Source: an uncultured Bacteroidales bacterium (GTDB lineage Bacteria > Bacteroidota > Bacteroidia > Bacteroidales > Marinilabiliaceae). Taken from it: DNA of 24,755 bases. The translations under genes and the position numbers were made by a program. The DNA is taken from contig CAKUYZ010000022.1 in assembly GCA_934717675.1 (NCBI GenBank), positions 1 through 24,755 of the forward strand. Reading direction: 5' to 3'. The notes under the pieces are model-generated. The model searched no databases. It was given only the letters and a program-made list of their open reading frames with translations, and was not told where the DNA came from. Of this stretch, positions 13,462-21,265 are shown piece by piece. Numbering within the stretch: position 1 is the stretch's first letter; each line of letters begins with the position of its first letter.

Positions 13462-14352
13462 TTACTCTACTTTCATCCGGTCCACCTCCCCGAGGCTCAT
13501 CCCGGTGGCCTTGGCCACGGTCTCTGGCGGCAGCCCCATGGCCAGGAGCCTGCGCGCCGTGGCCTCGACGCCTTTGGCGTAGCCCTCCTCGCGCCCTTTC
13601 CTCAGTCCTTCCGCCAGCCCCTCGGCGTGCCCCTCCTCCTTGCTGAAGTCCAGGACGTTGCGCATGTCCCTCATAGCCTTGACGCTCTCCATGTAGCTGT
13701 TGAGTTCCTCAGGCGAGTACGCCGCGATCTCAGCCGCCTGGAAGAGCCTCTTGAAGACCCTCTCCTGCAGCCTCTCCGGCCTGCTCATGAGCTCGCTCAT
13801 GTTCTTGAGCACGAACATCCACTTGTCGAAGAGCGACTCGAGCTGCCCCTCCGTTTTCCTGAATCTCGGTATGATGACGTAGATGAGCGTGAGCTTGTCA
13901 TAGAAGACCCTCTTGGTTCTGGTGTTCATGAGCTTGACCTCGTGGCGCACCTCGTCGGGGTCCGCCGAGTCGTCGTCCATCTCGAAGTTGAGCAGGCCGA
14001 TGGTGTAGACGTTGCTGAGCTTGAAGTCCCAGTAGCCCTTCGGGGCCTGGTTCCTTATGGGGAACGTTGAGTAGAAGACGGATCTGTCCTTGAAGTAGGC
14101 CTGGCTCGCGTTCTGCATCTCCACGATGAAGTGGTCCCCGGCCTCGCTCTCGCAATACACGTCGAAGATGGCCCTGCGGTCCACGAACGTGTCCCCCTGG
14201 TACTCCGTGTTGAGATACTTGATGTCCTTGATGTCCTGCCTCTCCGGTATGAGCGCCTTGAGCAGGCTGATGAGCAGGTCCTTGTTGCAGTCGCTGCCGA
14301 AAATTTTCTTGAACCCGAAGTCGGTCTGCAGGTTTATGTATTTGCCGTCCAT
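13462..14352 (-). CDS. Rpn-family PD-(D/E)XK recombination-promoting nuclease / putative transposase
   Basis: A 296-residue PDDEXK_2/Rpn family protein. The N-terminal signature YINLQTDFGFKKIFGS (residues 5-20) is typical, and the catalytic elements are visible: Asp64 in AIFDVY, and Glu78 and Gln80 in FIVEMQ. The middle (YTIGLLNFEM, TLIYVIIPRF, DKWMFVLKNM) fits the family. The C-terminus carries short Gly-Glu/Ala-Lys repeats (EEGHAEGLAEGLRKGREEGY) and a helix-turn-helix-like ending (LPPETVAKATGMSLGEVDRM). E. coli RpnA is a DNA endonuclease that raises RecA-independent recombination; repeats in such tails can slip between strains. The gene uses C or G at nearly all third positions, more so than the sufE gene nearby. 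No inverted terminal repeats are seen, so it is not a typical insertion sequence. Confidence 0.92.
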   Translation of the reverse strand: MDGKYINLQTDFGFKKIFGSDCNKDLLISLLKALIPERQDIKDIKYLNTEYQGDTFVDRRAIFDVYCESEAGDHFIVEMQNASQAYFKDRSVFYSTFPIRNQAPKGYWDFKLSNVYTIGLLNFEMDDDSADPDEVRHEVKLMNTRTKRVFYDKLTLIYVIIPRFRKTEGQLESLFDKWMFVLKNMSELMSRPERLQERVFKRLFQAAEIAAYSPEELNSYMESVKAMRDMRNVLDFSKEEGHAEGLAEGLRKGREEGYAKGVEATARRLLAMGLPPETVAKATGMSLGEVDRMKVE

Positions 14353-14410
14353 AAGAGAGTCTCTACAATTCTGCTTTTGTGCGCAATATACTAAATTGCT
14401 GCCCCAAGAG

Positions 14411-14450
14411 CAAAAAACGAGGCCCGGCGCAGAGCATTCCGCACCGGGCC
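14411..14450 (-). terminator. Intrinsic terminator of the DUF805 genes
   Basis: On the minus strand a 13-bp stem with G-T pairs (ggcccggtgcgga 14450-14438 and tctgcgccgggcc 14433-14421) with a 4-nt loop is followed by TCGTTTTTTG. It lies 23 nt past the stop of the first DUF805 gene. Confidence 0.9.
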
Positions 14451-14473
14451 CTTGCCTGATTTTGTCGTAGGGT

Positions 14474-14884
14474 CTAGCCGTTTATTTTGACCTCGCCGTC
14501 GCCCGTCGCCTTGGGGTCGGCTCCGTACTCGTTCTCGCCAACTGTGCCAGCCGTGCAAAAGAAGACCAAGAGGACTATGGCGCCGATGACAGGCAGCAGA
14601 GCGATGAGCAGCCACCACCCGCTGCGTCCCGTGTCATGCAGGCGGCGCACATCTATGGCAAGACCCGGGATGAAGATAAACAATGAGAACAATAGTGACG
14701 CTATTGCCACTAATACATTGATTACGACCGAATCCTGTACTGCGACGCTAATAACTTGGAGAACGCTAGACACAATCCATGTGAACAGAGCGAAGAGCCA
14801 AAACTCGCGACGACGCGCACGGCCGCTAAATGTGGCAAATTTGGTTGTCACACACTCCTTGAAGTTACTGAAGAGTTCATTCAT
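14474..14884 (-). CDS. DUF805 family membrane protein (copy A)
   Basis: A 136-residue integral membrane protein of the DUF805 family. Family marks are FSGRARRREFWLFALF (residues 19-34), the conserved loop RRLHDTGRSGWWLLI (79-93), and NEYGADPK near the C-terminus. Three to four hydrophobic segments are visible (about 28-47, 52-75, 90-110). The function of the family is unknown. It is a paralogue of the next upstream gene (14982-15344) and lies 97 nt downstream of that gene's stop. A TAACTTTA box on the minus strand (about 14915) is a weak candidate for its own promoter. A 13-nt palindrome (14956-14968) sits between the two genes. Compared with copy B it has an extra polar tail ending KATGDGEVKING. 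Confidence 0.9.
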   Translation of the reverse strand: MNELFSNFKECVTTKFATFSGRARRREFWLFALFTWIVSSVLQVISVAVQDSVVINVLVAIASLLFSLFIFIPGLAIDVRRLHDTGRSGWWLLIALLPVIGAIVLLVFFCTAGTVGENEYGADPKATGDGEVKING

Positions 14885-14981
14885 GAGGTTTATAGTTTTG
14901 TTTGTATCTTAAAGTTACAAAAATTGCGCACAGGCGACCTCGCACCCGCGCGCATTTATAGGCTATAAGCAAAGAACTTCC

Positions 14982-15344
14982 TTACGCTTTCGGATTTGGG
15001 CCGTAAGAATTGGCCTGGCTGTCACCCTCTTTCGCCCAGAAGACAATGAGAATGATTGCGCCAATCAGCGGGATGATGCTCAAGAGCTGAAGCCAACCGC
15101 TCTTGCCGGTATCATGCAGGCGGCGTGCGCCGACTGCGAGCATCGGGACGATGAACGCAAGGCTGGCTATGCCGCTCAGTAGGTTGCCCAACCCAGAGGA
15201 AATGAGGCCAATGATGCCGCACACGATGCCAACGAGAACGTCGGCAAGCACGAAGTACCAGAACTCCTCGCGACGAGCGCGACCCTTGAAGTTGGCGAAG
15301 TCTTGCTTGAAGCACTTCGCTACGTAGAATTTGAGTTTGTCCAT
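14982..15344 (-). CDS. DUF805 family membrane protein (copy B)
   Basis: A 120-residue DUF805 membrane protein. It has the same landmarks as copy A: FKGRARREEFWYFVLADVLV (residues 19-38), ARRLHDTGKSGWLQLLSIIP (73-92), and ANSYGPNPKA at the end. Four hydrophobic segments are likely (about 29-47, 51-72, 85-105, with the last two short). The similarity in motif order and spacing shows that the two genes arose by tandem duplication, although they have diverged well beyond recent copies. A clear promoter lies upstream at 15378-15409, so this gene probably heads the pair. The function is unknown. Confidence 0.9.
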   Translation of the reverse strand: MDKLKFYVAKCFKQDFANFKGRARREEFWYFVLADVLVGIVCGIIGLISSGLGNLLSGIASLAFIVPMLAVGARRLHDTGKSGWLQLLSIIPLIGAIILIVFWAKEGDSQANSYGPNPKA

Positions 15345-15377
15345 GGAATAAAAAGTTTAGTTGCTATTTGTCGGTGG

Positions 15378-15409
15378 CAAAATTAATAAGATTTGCCAAA
15401 ATGTAGCAA
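15378..15409 (-). promoter_or_regulatory. Promoter of the DUF805 pair
   Basis: On the minus strand TTG (15409-15407) and TAATTTTG (15385-15378) are 21 nt apart, matching the Bacteroidota pattern. The leader to ATG 15344 is about 30 nt. Confidence 0.65.
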
Positions 15410-15419
15410 CCGTTGTGGA

Positions 15420-15463
15420 ATAAAAAGCCTCGCCACCCGAATATTATACAGGGAGGCGAGGCT
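15420..15463 (-). terminator. Intrinsic terminator of gpmA
   Basis: On the minus strand agcctcgcc (15463-15455) pairs with ggcgaggct (15434-15426), extended by ccc/ggg after an A-A mismatch, and is followed by TTTTTATTCC. It lies 23 nt past the gpmA stop. Confidence 0.92.
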
Positions 15464-15486
15464 CTGATGTTTTGCGGTTATGGCAA

Positions 15487-16239
15487 TTATTTTGCCTTAC
15501 CCTGGTTGGCCACTGCGTCCATGAGCTTCTTGATCTCCTCAGGGTCGCCAAGGAGGTAGTCGTTCTTCAGCTCTAGGGTGTTGTCGTCAAACTCGAAGAC
15601 ATAAGGCACGGCCGTCGGGAGGTTGAGGCTGATGATGCCCTCGTCGGTGATGCCCTTGAGGAACTTGATGACGCCGCGGAGCGAGTTGCCGTGGGCCACG
15701 ACGACGATATTGTCAACCTTTTTGAGCTGCGGGAAGATGACGCTCTTCCAGTAGGGCAGGGTGCGCTCAATGCAGTCCTTGAGGCTCTCGGTGCGAGGAA
15801 TCTCGCAGTCGGGGACATAAGATGCGTAGCGCGGGTCCTTGGTTGCGCTGCGCGGGTCGTCATCTGGGATTGGGTTGGGAGCCACGTCGTAGCTGCGGCG
15901 CCAGATCTTGACCTGCTCGTCGCCGAACTTTTGCGCGGTCTCGGCCTTGTTGAGGCCCTGGAGGTTGCCGTAGTGCTTCTCGTTGAGGCGCCAGGTCTTC
16001 TCCACGGGAATCCAGTCAAGGTCCATCTGGTCAAGCACGTTGTTGAGGGTCTTGACGGCGCGCTTAAGGAACGATGTGTAAGCCAAATCGAAAGTGAAGC
16101 CTTTCTCCTTGAGGGTCTTGCCGGCCTTGATGGCCTCGGCCACGCCGTTCTCGGTCAGGTCTACATTGGTCCAGCCGGTGAAACGGTTCTCCAGGTTCCA
16201 CGCGCTTTGGCCGTGGCGGATGAGGACGATTCTTTTCAT
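15487..16239 (-). CDS. gpmA: 2,3-bisphosphoglycerate-dependent phosphoglycerate mutase
   Basis: A 250-residue glycolytic mutase that interconverts 3- and 2-phosphoglycerate through a phospho-histidine. The catalytic core is present: the RHGQSAWN motif with His9 as the phosphorylated residue, RFTGWTNVDLTENG, RLNEKHYGNLQGLNKAE and the second His in VVAHGNSLRGVIK. The segment KDPRYASYV and the C-terminal YLLGDPEEIKKLMDAVANQG also fit. The open frame reaches a further ATG at 16287, but the -7 box at 16283-16276 would then lie inside the coding region, and the standard N-terminus MKRIVLIRHG begins at 16239. The terminator at 15420-15463 ends it. Confidence 0.98.
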   Translation of the reverse strand: MKRIVLIRHGQSAWNLENRFTGWTNVDLTENGVAEAIKAGKTLKEKGFTFDLAYTSFLKRAVKTLNNVLDQMDLDWIPVEKTWRLNEKHYGNLQGLNKAETAQKFGDEQVKIWRRSYDVAPNPIPDDDPRSATKDPRYASYVPDCEIPRTESLKDCIERTLPYWKSVIFPQLKKVDNIVVVAHGNSLRGVIKFLKGITDEGIISLNLPTAVPYVFEFDDNTLELKNDYLLGDPEEIKKLMDAVANQGKAK

Positions 16240-16275
16240 CTTATTTAATCTCTTGTTGTTAGATTTCTTTTGTGG

Positions 16276-16283
16276 CAAAGATA
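16276..16283 (-). promoter_or_regulatory. -7 box of gpmA
   Basis: The minus strand reads TATCTTTG, a match to TAnnTTTG, about 40 nt upstream of ATG 16239. A clear -33 box is not seen. It decides against a start at 16287. Confidence 0.6.
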
Positions 16284-16334
16284 GCAAATTCGGCCGATAG
16301 TGGCTTCCGCCCGCAGGTTATTATTGCCTCTCGG

Positions 16335-18965
16335 TCAGATGCCAAGCAGCCTCTTTATGTCGTTCAGCTTGTTCAGGGCCTCGAGTGGCGTCAGGTTGTT
16401 GATGTCTAGCCCGGCAATCTCGGCGCGTATGCTGTTGACGAGAGGGTCGTCAAACTGGAACAAGTTCAGTTGCACAGGACCTTCCTTCTTCTCTTTGACC
16501 TTTTTGAACCCGTTGGGCTTCTGCGTGTTGTCCGTCACGCCGTCACGCTCACTCTCCAGTTTGGCCAGAATCTCGTTGGCCCTGTCCACGACAGAGCGCG
16601 GCATTCCGGCAAGTTTGGCCACGTGGATGCCGAAGCTGTGCTCCGAGCCGCCAGGCACCAGTTTGCGCAAGAAGATGACCTTGCCGCCCGCCTCGCGCAC
16701 CGAGACGTTAAAGTTCTTTATGCGCTCATACATCTTCTCCATGTCGTTAAGCTCATGATAGTGCGTGGCGAAGAGTGTCTTGGCTCTGGCGCGCTCGTTG
16801 TTGTGCAGATATTCCACAATGGCCCAAGCGAGCGATATTCCGTCATATGTGCTGGTGCCGCGCCCTAGTTCGTCAAACAGCACCAGGCTGCGCGGCGTGA
16901 CGTTGTTGAGTATGTTGGCGGCCTCGGTCATCTCCACCATAAACGTGCTTTCCCCTTGCGAGAGGTTGTCGCTGGCCCCCACGCGGGTGAATATCTTGTC
17001 CACCGCGCCCACCTTGGCTTTGGCGGCCGGCACGTATGAGCCGCATTGCGCCAGCAGCACAATGAGGGCCGTTTGACGCAGCAATGCGCTCTTGCCCGCC
17101 ATGTTAGGGCCCGTGACTATAATTATCTGCTGTTTCTCCTTGTCAAGGTGAATGTCGTTGCTCACATAGGCGTCGCCATCGGCCATAAGGCGCTCAATCA
17201 CGGGGTGCCGGCCCTCGGATATGTCTAACACGTCAGAGTCGTCGACTTCGGGGCGGCAGTAGTTGAAGTCCACTGCGTTTCGGGCGAAAGTATGGAGCGC
17301 GTCCATCTCGGCCAGCCGCGCCGCGTCAGACTGCACGGCCCCGAGGTGGGCGTTGAGTTCAGCGATCATCTGGGAGTATATTTGCGCCTCTAGCGCGGCT
17401 ATGCGTTGGTCTGCGCCTACGATTTTCTCCTCATACTCTTTGAGTTCCTGCGTGACGTATCTCTCAGCGTTTGCCATAGTCTGCTTGCGCACCCAGTCGG
17501 CCGGCACTTTCCCTTTGTGAGTGTTTCGCACTTCAATGAAGTAGCCGAAGACGTTGTTATACGCCACTTTGAGAGACGGAATCTGCGTCTCGGCAGACAG
17601 CCTGTCTTGCATGGCCGTGAGATAGTCTTTGCTCGAGGTCGAGATGTGGCGCAGCTCATCCAGTTCGGCCGACACGCCCTCGGCTATGACGCCACATTTC
17701 TGTATCGTTGTCGGCGGGTCGGCCACGATGTCTCGCTCAATCATTTGCCGCAGGTTGTCGCAGTCGTCCAACTCGCATGTCAGCCGTTCCAACTCGCTGT
17801 TTGGCGCGGCTTCCGTCACTGTCTTTTTGAGTTTCGGGATGGCCTCAAGGGCGCGTTTCAGCATCACCACTTCGCGCGGTGATATGCGGCAGCAGGCAAT
17901 TTTGCCCACAAGCCTCTCCATGTCTCCCACCTGCTTCAGCATGCCGGTGACCTCGGCCGTCAGCATGGGGTCGGCCACGAACTGCGCCACGACGTCTTGC
18001 CTCCGTCTAATGGACCTCACGTCGCGGAGTGGCATGGCCAGCCACCGTTTAAGCAGGCGCGAGCCCATGGGCGTGGTGGAGCGGTCTTCCACGTCGGCTA
18101 GCGAGCTGGTGCCGTCGCGCCCGTCATTAAAAAGCTCCAGGTTGCGGACTGAGAATCTGTCTAGCCACACGTAGGCCTGCTCGTCAATGCGTTGCAGGCG
18201 GCTGATGTGGGCTTGCCCGTCGTGCTGCGTGGCGTCAAGGTAATATAATATGGCGCCAGCGGCTGTCACGCCGGCCTGAAGGTCTTCCACGCCGAAGCCC
18301 TTCAGGCTTTGTGTGCCAAAGTGTTTGAGCAACCTCTCGTGGGCCGACTGTGGGGCGAAGGCCCAGTCGTCAAAGGGGTATGTGATCCACTTGTTGCCAA
18401 AAGACTCAATGAAAGTCTGTCTCTTTCCTTTCTCAAACAGCACCTCTTTGGGGCGAAACGTGGCCAAGAGCCTGTCGGCGTAGTGCGTGTCTCCTTGGCC
18501 CATCATGAACTCGCCTGTCGAGATGTCTAGGAAAGCTATGCCCACGCAAGGTTGCGTCAGGTTCACGCAACAGAGAAAGTTGTTCTCGTTGGTGACGAGG
18601 ACTCCGTCTGTCATGGCCACGCCCGGTGTCACAAGCTCCGTGATGCCGCGTTTCACAATGCCTTTGGCCGTCTTGGGGTCTTCCAGCTGGTCGCACACGG
18701 CCACGCGCAACCCCGCCCTGACCAGCTTGGGCAGATATGTGTCTAGCGCATGGTAAGGGAATCCGGCCAACGCGCCCAGTTCGGGGTTGGTGCCGCTGCG
18801 CTGCGTGAGCGTGATGCCCAGTATCTTGGCGGCCTTGGGCGCGTCTTCGAGATACGTCTCGTAGAAGTCTCCCACGCGAAATAGCAGCATGGCATCGGGG
18901 TGTTTGGCCTTGATGCTCATGTATTGCTTCATCAGTGGGGTGTCTGTAAAATTTTTCGTGGCCAT
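16335..18965 (-). CDS. mutS: DNA mismatch repair protein MutS
   Basis: An 876-residue MutS1, of full length. The mismatch-reading Phe-x-Glu motif is Phe34-Tyr-Glu36 in RVGDFYETYLEDA. The ATPase domain has the Walker A motif TGPNMAGKSALLRQ (about residue 618), the signature near QGESTFMVEM, and the Walker B DELGRGTSTYDG (about 694). The connector, lever and clamp domains lie between, and the C-terminus (LTPLEALNKLNDIKRLLG) is the usual dimerisation helix. MutS finds base mismatches and small loops and recruits MutL. The open frame starts at 18992 with MHTTDTITP, but MATKNF at 18965 is the more usual start, and a weak -7-like box (TAACTTCG, 19004-18997) agrees. It is divergent from the AMP nucleosidase gene. 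Confidence 0.97.
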   Translation of the reverse strand: MATKNFTDTPLMKQYMSIKAKHPDAMLLFRVGDFYETYLEDAPKAAKILGITLTQRSGTNPELGALAGFPYHALDTYLPKLVRAGLRVAVCDQLEDPKTAKGIVKRGITELVTPGVAMTDGVLVTNENNFLCCVNLTQPCVGIAFLDISTGEFMMGQGDTHYADRLLATFRPKEVLFEKGKRQTFIESFGNKWITYPFDDWAFAPQSAHERLLKHFGTQSLKGFGVEDLQAGVTAAGAILYYLDATQHDGQAHISRLQRIDEQAYVWLDRFSVRNLELFNDGRDGTSSLADVEDRSTTPMGSRLLKRWLAMPLRDVRSIRRRQDVVAQFVADPMLTAEVTGMLKQVGDMERLVGKIACCRISPREVVMLKRALEAIPKLKKTVTEAAPNSELERLTCELDDCDNLRQMIERDIVADPPTTIQKCGVIAEGVSAELDELRHISTSSKDYLTAMQDRLSAETQIPSLKVAYNNVFGYFIEVRNTHKGKVPADWVRKQTMANAERYVTQELKEYEEKIVGADQRIAALEAQIYSQMIAELNAHLGAVQSDAARLAEMDALHTFARNAVDFNYCRPEVDDSDVLDISEGRHPVIERLMADGDAYVSNDIHLDKEKQQIIIVTGPNMAGKSALLRQTALIVLLAQCGSYVPAAKAKVGAVDKIFTRVGASDNLSQGESTFMVEMTEAANILNNVTPRSLVLFDELGRGTSTYDGISLAWAIVEYLHNNERARAKTLFATHYHELNDMEKMYERIKNFNVSVREAGGKVIFLRKLVPGGSEHSFGIHVAKLAGMPRSVVDRANEILAKLESERDGVTDNTQKPNGFKKVKEKKEGPVQLNLFQFDDPLVNSIRAEIAGLDINNLTPLEALNKLNDIKRLLGI

Positions 18966-19035
18966 TGGCGTGATGGTGTCTGTTGTGTGCAACCCGCGAA
19001 GTTACTCTTTTCCGCCGGCCTTTTAGTCTCGCCGG

Positions 19036-19067
19036 TTTGCAAAGGCAGCCCCGTTTCACTATCTTTG
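19036..19067 (+). promoter_or_regulatory. Promoter of the AMP nucleosidase-holA unit
   Basis: TTTG at 19036-19039, 20 nt, then TATCTTTG at 19060-19067: a near-ideal Bacteroidota promoter. ATG 19069 would lie upstream of the transcription start, so ATG 19093 is the better start. Confidence 0.82.
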
Positions 19068-19092
19068 GATGCCAAACAACATTCTGTCGGGT

Positions 19093-19857
19093 ATGAAGAC
19101 AAAAGATGAGATTGTGGAGAATTGGCTCCCGCGCTATACGGGGCGCAGCCTGGGCGAGTTTCCGCGCTATGTGCTGTTGACCAACTTTATGAACTATGTG
19201 GAGATGTTCGCCGAGATGTTTGGCGTGCCCATAGTGGGCGGGAACATGCCCAACGCCGCGACCGACGGGCTCATCATCATCAACTTCGGCATGGGCAGCG
19301 CCAACGCGGCAACGGTGATGGACCTCCTGACGGCCATCCACCCGCGCGCCGTGCTTTTCCTAGGCAAGTGTGGCGGCATAAAAAAGAAAAACAACATAGG
19401 CGACTTCATATTGCCCATTGCCGCTATCCGCGGCGAGGGAACCAGCAACGACTATATGCCGCCCGAGGTGCCGGCGCTGCCCGCGTTCTCGCTTCAGCGC
19501 GCCGTGTCCGGCTCCATCAGAGACCACGGCTATGATTATTGGACGGGCACCGTCTACACGACCAACAGGCGCGTGTGGGAGCATGACGACGCCTTCAAGC
19601 ACAAACTCGAGACCATGAGGGCCATGGCCGTGGATATGGAGACGGCGACTCTCTTCACCGTTGGTTTCCACAACGAGATTCCTACGGGGGCGTTGCTCCT
19701 TGTGAGTGACCAGCCGATGATTCCGGAGGGTGTCAAGACATCGGAGAGCGACCGCAAGGTCACGGCTTCTTATGTCCGTCCGCACTTGGAGATAGGCATA
19801 GATGCCTTGCTGGAGATTGAACGCAATGGCAACTCCGTCAAACACCTTAAATTCTGA
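19093..19857 (+). CDS. amn: AMP nucleosidase
   Basis: A 254-residue protein of the purine nucleoside phosphorylase superfamily, of the short AMP nucleosidase type common in Bacteroidota. It splits AMP to adenine and ribose-5-phosphate. Landmarks are MKTKDEIVENWLPRYTG at the start, LLTNFMNYVEMFAEMF, FLGKCGGIKKKNNIGDFILP (about 89-108), RGEGTSNDYMPPEVPALP, AVDMETATLFTVGF (about 179-192) with the substrate-binding Met-Glu, and LLVSDQPMIPEG. E. coli Amn is much longer because of an N-terminal regulatory domain that is absent here. Start 19093 is chosen from the promoter position. holA follows after 19 nt. The product assignment is firm; the symbol amn is by function. Confidence 0.93.
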   Translation: MKTKDEIVENWLPRYTGRSLGEFPRYVLLTNFMNYVEMFAEMFGVPIVGGNMPNAATDGLIIINFGMGSANAATVMDLLTAIHPRAVLFLGKCGGIKKKNNIGDFILPIAAIRGEGTSNDYMPPEVPALPAFSLQRAVSGSIRDHGYDYWTGTVYTTNRRVWEHDDAFKHKLETMRAMAVDMETATLFTVGFHNEIPTGALLLVSDQPMIPEGVKTSESDRKVTASYVRPHLEIGIDALLEIERNGNSVKHLKF

Positions 19858-19876
19858 GCCTTAAAAGACGTTAGAG

Positions 19877-20911
19877 ATGCCGTCATTGTCTCAAGACGAC
19901 ATAATGAAGGAGCTCCGGGCGGGCAAATACCGCCCCGTGTACCTGCTTATGGGCGAGGAGCCCTATCCCATCGACGTGGTTTGCGACTACATCGAGGCCA
20001 AAGCCATGCCCGAGGCCGACAGGGCTTTCAACCAGACGGTGGTCTATGGCCGCGACACCACGGGCAAAAAACTGGCGTTGGAGTGTGACCAATACCCAAC
20101 GTTCGCCGAGAGGCGAGTGGTCATTGTCCGCGAGGCGCAGGCCACGGTCGGCCTCGGTGAGCTGGAGGCTTACGTGAGCCACAGCTTGCCGTCCACGGTA
20201 CTTGTCTTGTGCCACAAATATAAGCTGCTGCCCAAAAATACGAAGCTCTATAAGGCCATTGAAAAGGCCGGAGGCGCCATATTGGAGACCAAAGCTCTCT
20301 ATGACAATCAGATGCCGCACTGGATAAGCTCCTTCGTCATGGGACGCGGTTTCGCCATAGAAGATAAGGCCGCGGACCTCTTGGCAGAGTTTGTCGGCAC
20401 GAGCATGGGAGATGCCGCCGCGGCCATTGACAAGATAAGGGTGGCCGTAGGCCCGCAGCTCAAGACCATAACGGCCGACATGGTGAGCGAGAACGTGGGC
20501 GTGAGCAAAGAATACAACGCCTTTGAGCTTCGCGACGCCCTCTTCCGTAAAGATTTGCCCAAGGCCATGCGCATTGTCAAAGCATTCGGGCAGAATGAGA
20601 AGGCCTATCCCGTACAGGTCATCTTCGCCGCCCTATATAACGCTTTCGATCATCTTTTTACCTATTGCTACATCCGCGCCAAGACCAAGAGCGATGACGA
20701 GGCCGTGAAGGCGGCAGTCGCCGTGGGCGAGCGCAGCCCGTATATGGTGTCAAAAAATTTCGGCCCGGCATCGAGGCTCTATTCGGCCACGGACTGCATG
20801 CGCATCACAGCTCTTATTGCCGAGTATGACATGAGGTCGAAAGGTTACGCTTGGCCAGACACCTCCAACAGGGATATGCTTGTGGATGTGGTGAGCCGAA
20901 TCATCGGATGA
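19877..20911 (+). CDS. holA: DNA polymerase III subunit delta
   Basis: A 344-residue HolA protein, of the usual length. The N-terminal AAA+-like domain begins RPVYLLMGEEPYPIDVVCDYI (about 19-39 in part), and the sections ECDQYPTFAERRVVIVREAQ, TVLVLCHKYKLLPKNTKLYK, and the lid and collar domain (YNAFELRDALFRKDLPKAMRI, PVQVIFAALYNAFDHLF) are typical. Delta opens the beta sliding clamp as part of the clamp loader. No Walker motif is expected in this subunit and none is seen. It lies 19 nt after the AMP nucleosidase stop and probably shares its promoter. No terminator hairpin is seen before the next promoter. Confidence 0.94.
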   Translation: MPSLSQDDIMKELRAGKYRPVYLLMGEEPYPIDVVCDYIEAKAMPEADRAFNQTVVYGRDTTGKKLALECDQYPTFAERRVVIVREAQATVGLGELEAYVSHSLPSTVLVLCHKYKLLPKNTKLYKAIEKAGGAILETKALYDNQMPHWISSFVMGRGFAIEDKAADLLAEFVGTSMGDAAAAIDKIRVAVGPQLKTITADMVSENVGVSKEYNAFELRDALFRKDLPKAMRIVKAFGQNEKAYPVQVIFAALYNAFDHLFTYCYIRAKTKSDDEAVKAAVAVGERSPYMVSKNFGPASRLYSATDCMRITALIAEYDMRSKGYAWPDTSNRDMLVDVVSRIIG

Positions 20912-20923
20912 GGTCTGCACCCC

Positions 20924-20955
20924 TTTGCTCATAAGGTGGGAATTCATTATATTTG
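20924..20955 (+). promoter_or_regulatory. Promoter of the 63-residue protein gene
   Basis: TTTG at 20924-20927, 20 nt, then TATATTTG at 20948-20955: a near-ideal Bacteroidota promoter. The leader to ATG 21001 is about 40 nt. Confidence 0.85.
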
Positions 20956-21000
20956 CCTGATTTTATATCTCAACGTCATTTGATTAAACAAGATAACAGC

Positions 21001-21192
21001 ATGGCTAAGGTTTTTACTAAGCACTTCCAGTATACTGGAACTGACGATTTCGACGAGGTCCTTGATGTCCAGATCAACGAGTATCTTGAGCGCGAGGGAC
21101 TGACTGATGCCGACATCATAGACATTAAGTATGAGGGCCACTCCGCCCTCGGTGTCAACACATATTCCGCGCTGCTCATCTATAAGAAGTAG
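21001..21192 (+). CDS. Small conserved-looking protein, possibly Cse60-like
   Basis: A 63-residue protein starting MAKVFTKHFQYTG. ATG 21001 is preferred over an in-frame ATG at 20953, which overlaps the promoter -7 box. The pattern of an amphipathic helix (DEVLDVQINEYLEREG) followed by ADIIDIKYEGH and a final strand YSALLIYKK resembles the small Cse60 family (first named from a Bacillus sporulation gene, but found in non-sporulating bacteria too). This match is by eye and uncertain. It is soluble, with no signal peptide or cysteines. A strong promoter and a strong hairpin terminator frame it as a well-expressed single gene. The third codon positions are rich in preferred codons, which also suggests high expression. 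The function is unknown. Confidence 0.8.
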   Translation: MAKVFTKHFQYTGTDDFDEVLDVQINEYLEREGLTDADIIDIKYEGHSALGVNTYSALLIYKK

Positions 21193-21217
21193 GCGGAGGC
21201 AGATCCCTTACGAACAC

Positions 21218-21265
21218 CCCAAGGGTGCGGTCTCTCGCTTTCGAGAGCCGCGCCCTTGGGCGTTT
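21218..21265 (+). terminator. Long hairpin terminator after the 63-residue protein gene
   Basis: A stem of about 19 bp with one bulge and one G-T pair (21218-21237 with 21242-21260, 4-nt loop) is followed by CGTTTTA. It also lies 5 nt beyond the stop of the convergent transporter gene, but lacks a T run on the minus side. Confidence 0.85.

Noticed and set aside
13627..14070. 147-residue open frame on the plus strand
   Set aside because: It is antisense to the Rpn nuclease. The very high third-position GC of that gene removes stops from the opposite strand.
13462..14352. Rpn gene as part of an insertion sequence
   Set aside because: No terminal inverted repeats or target duplications were found at its flanks; a stand-alone gene fits better.
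15691..16248. 185-residue open frame on the plus strand
   Set aside because: It is antisense to gpmA, with no family resemblance.
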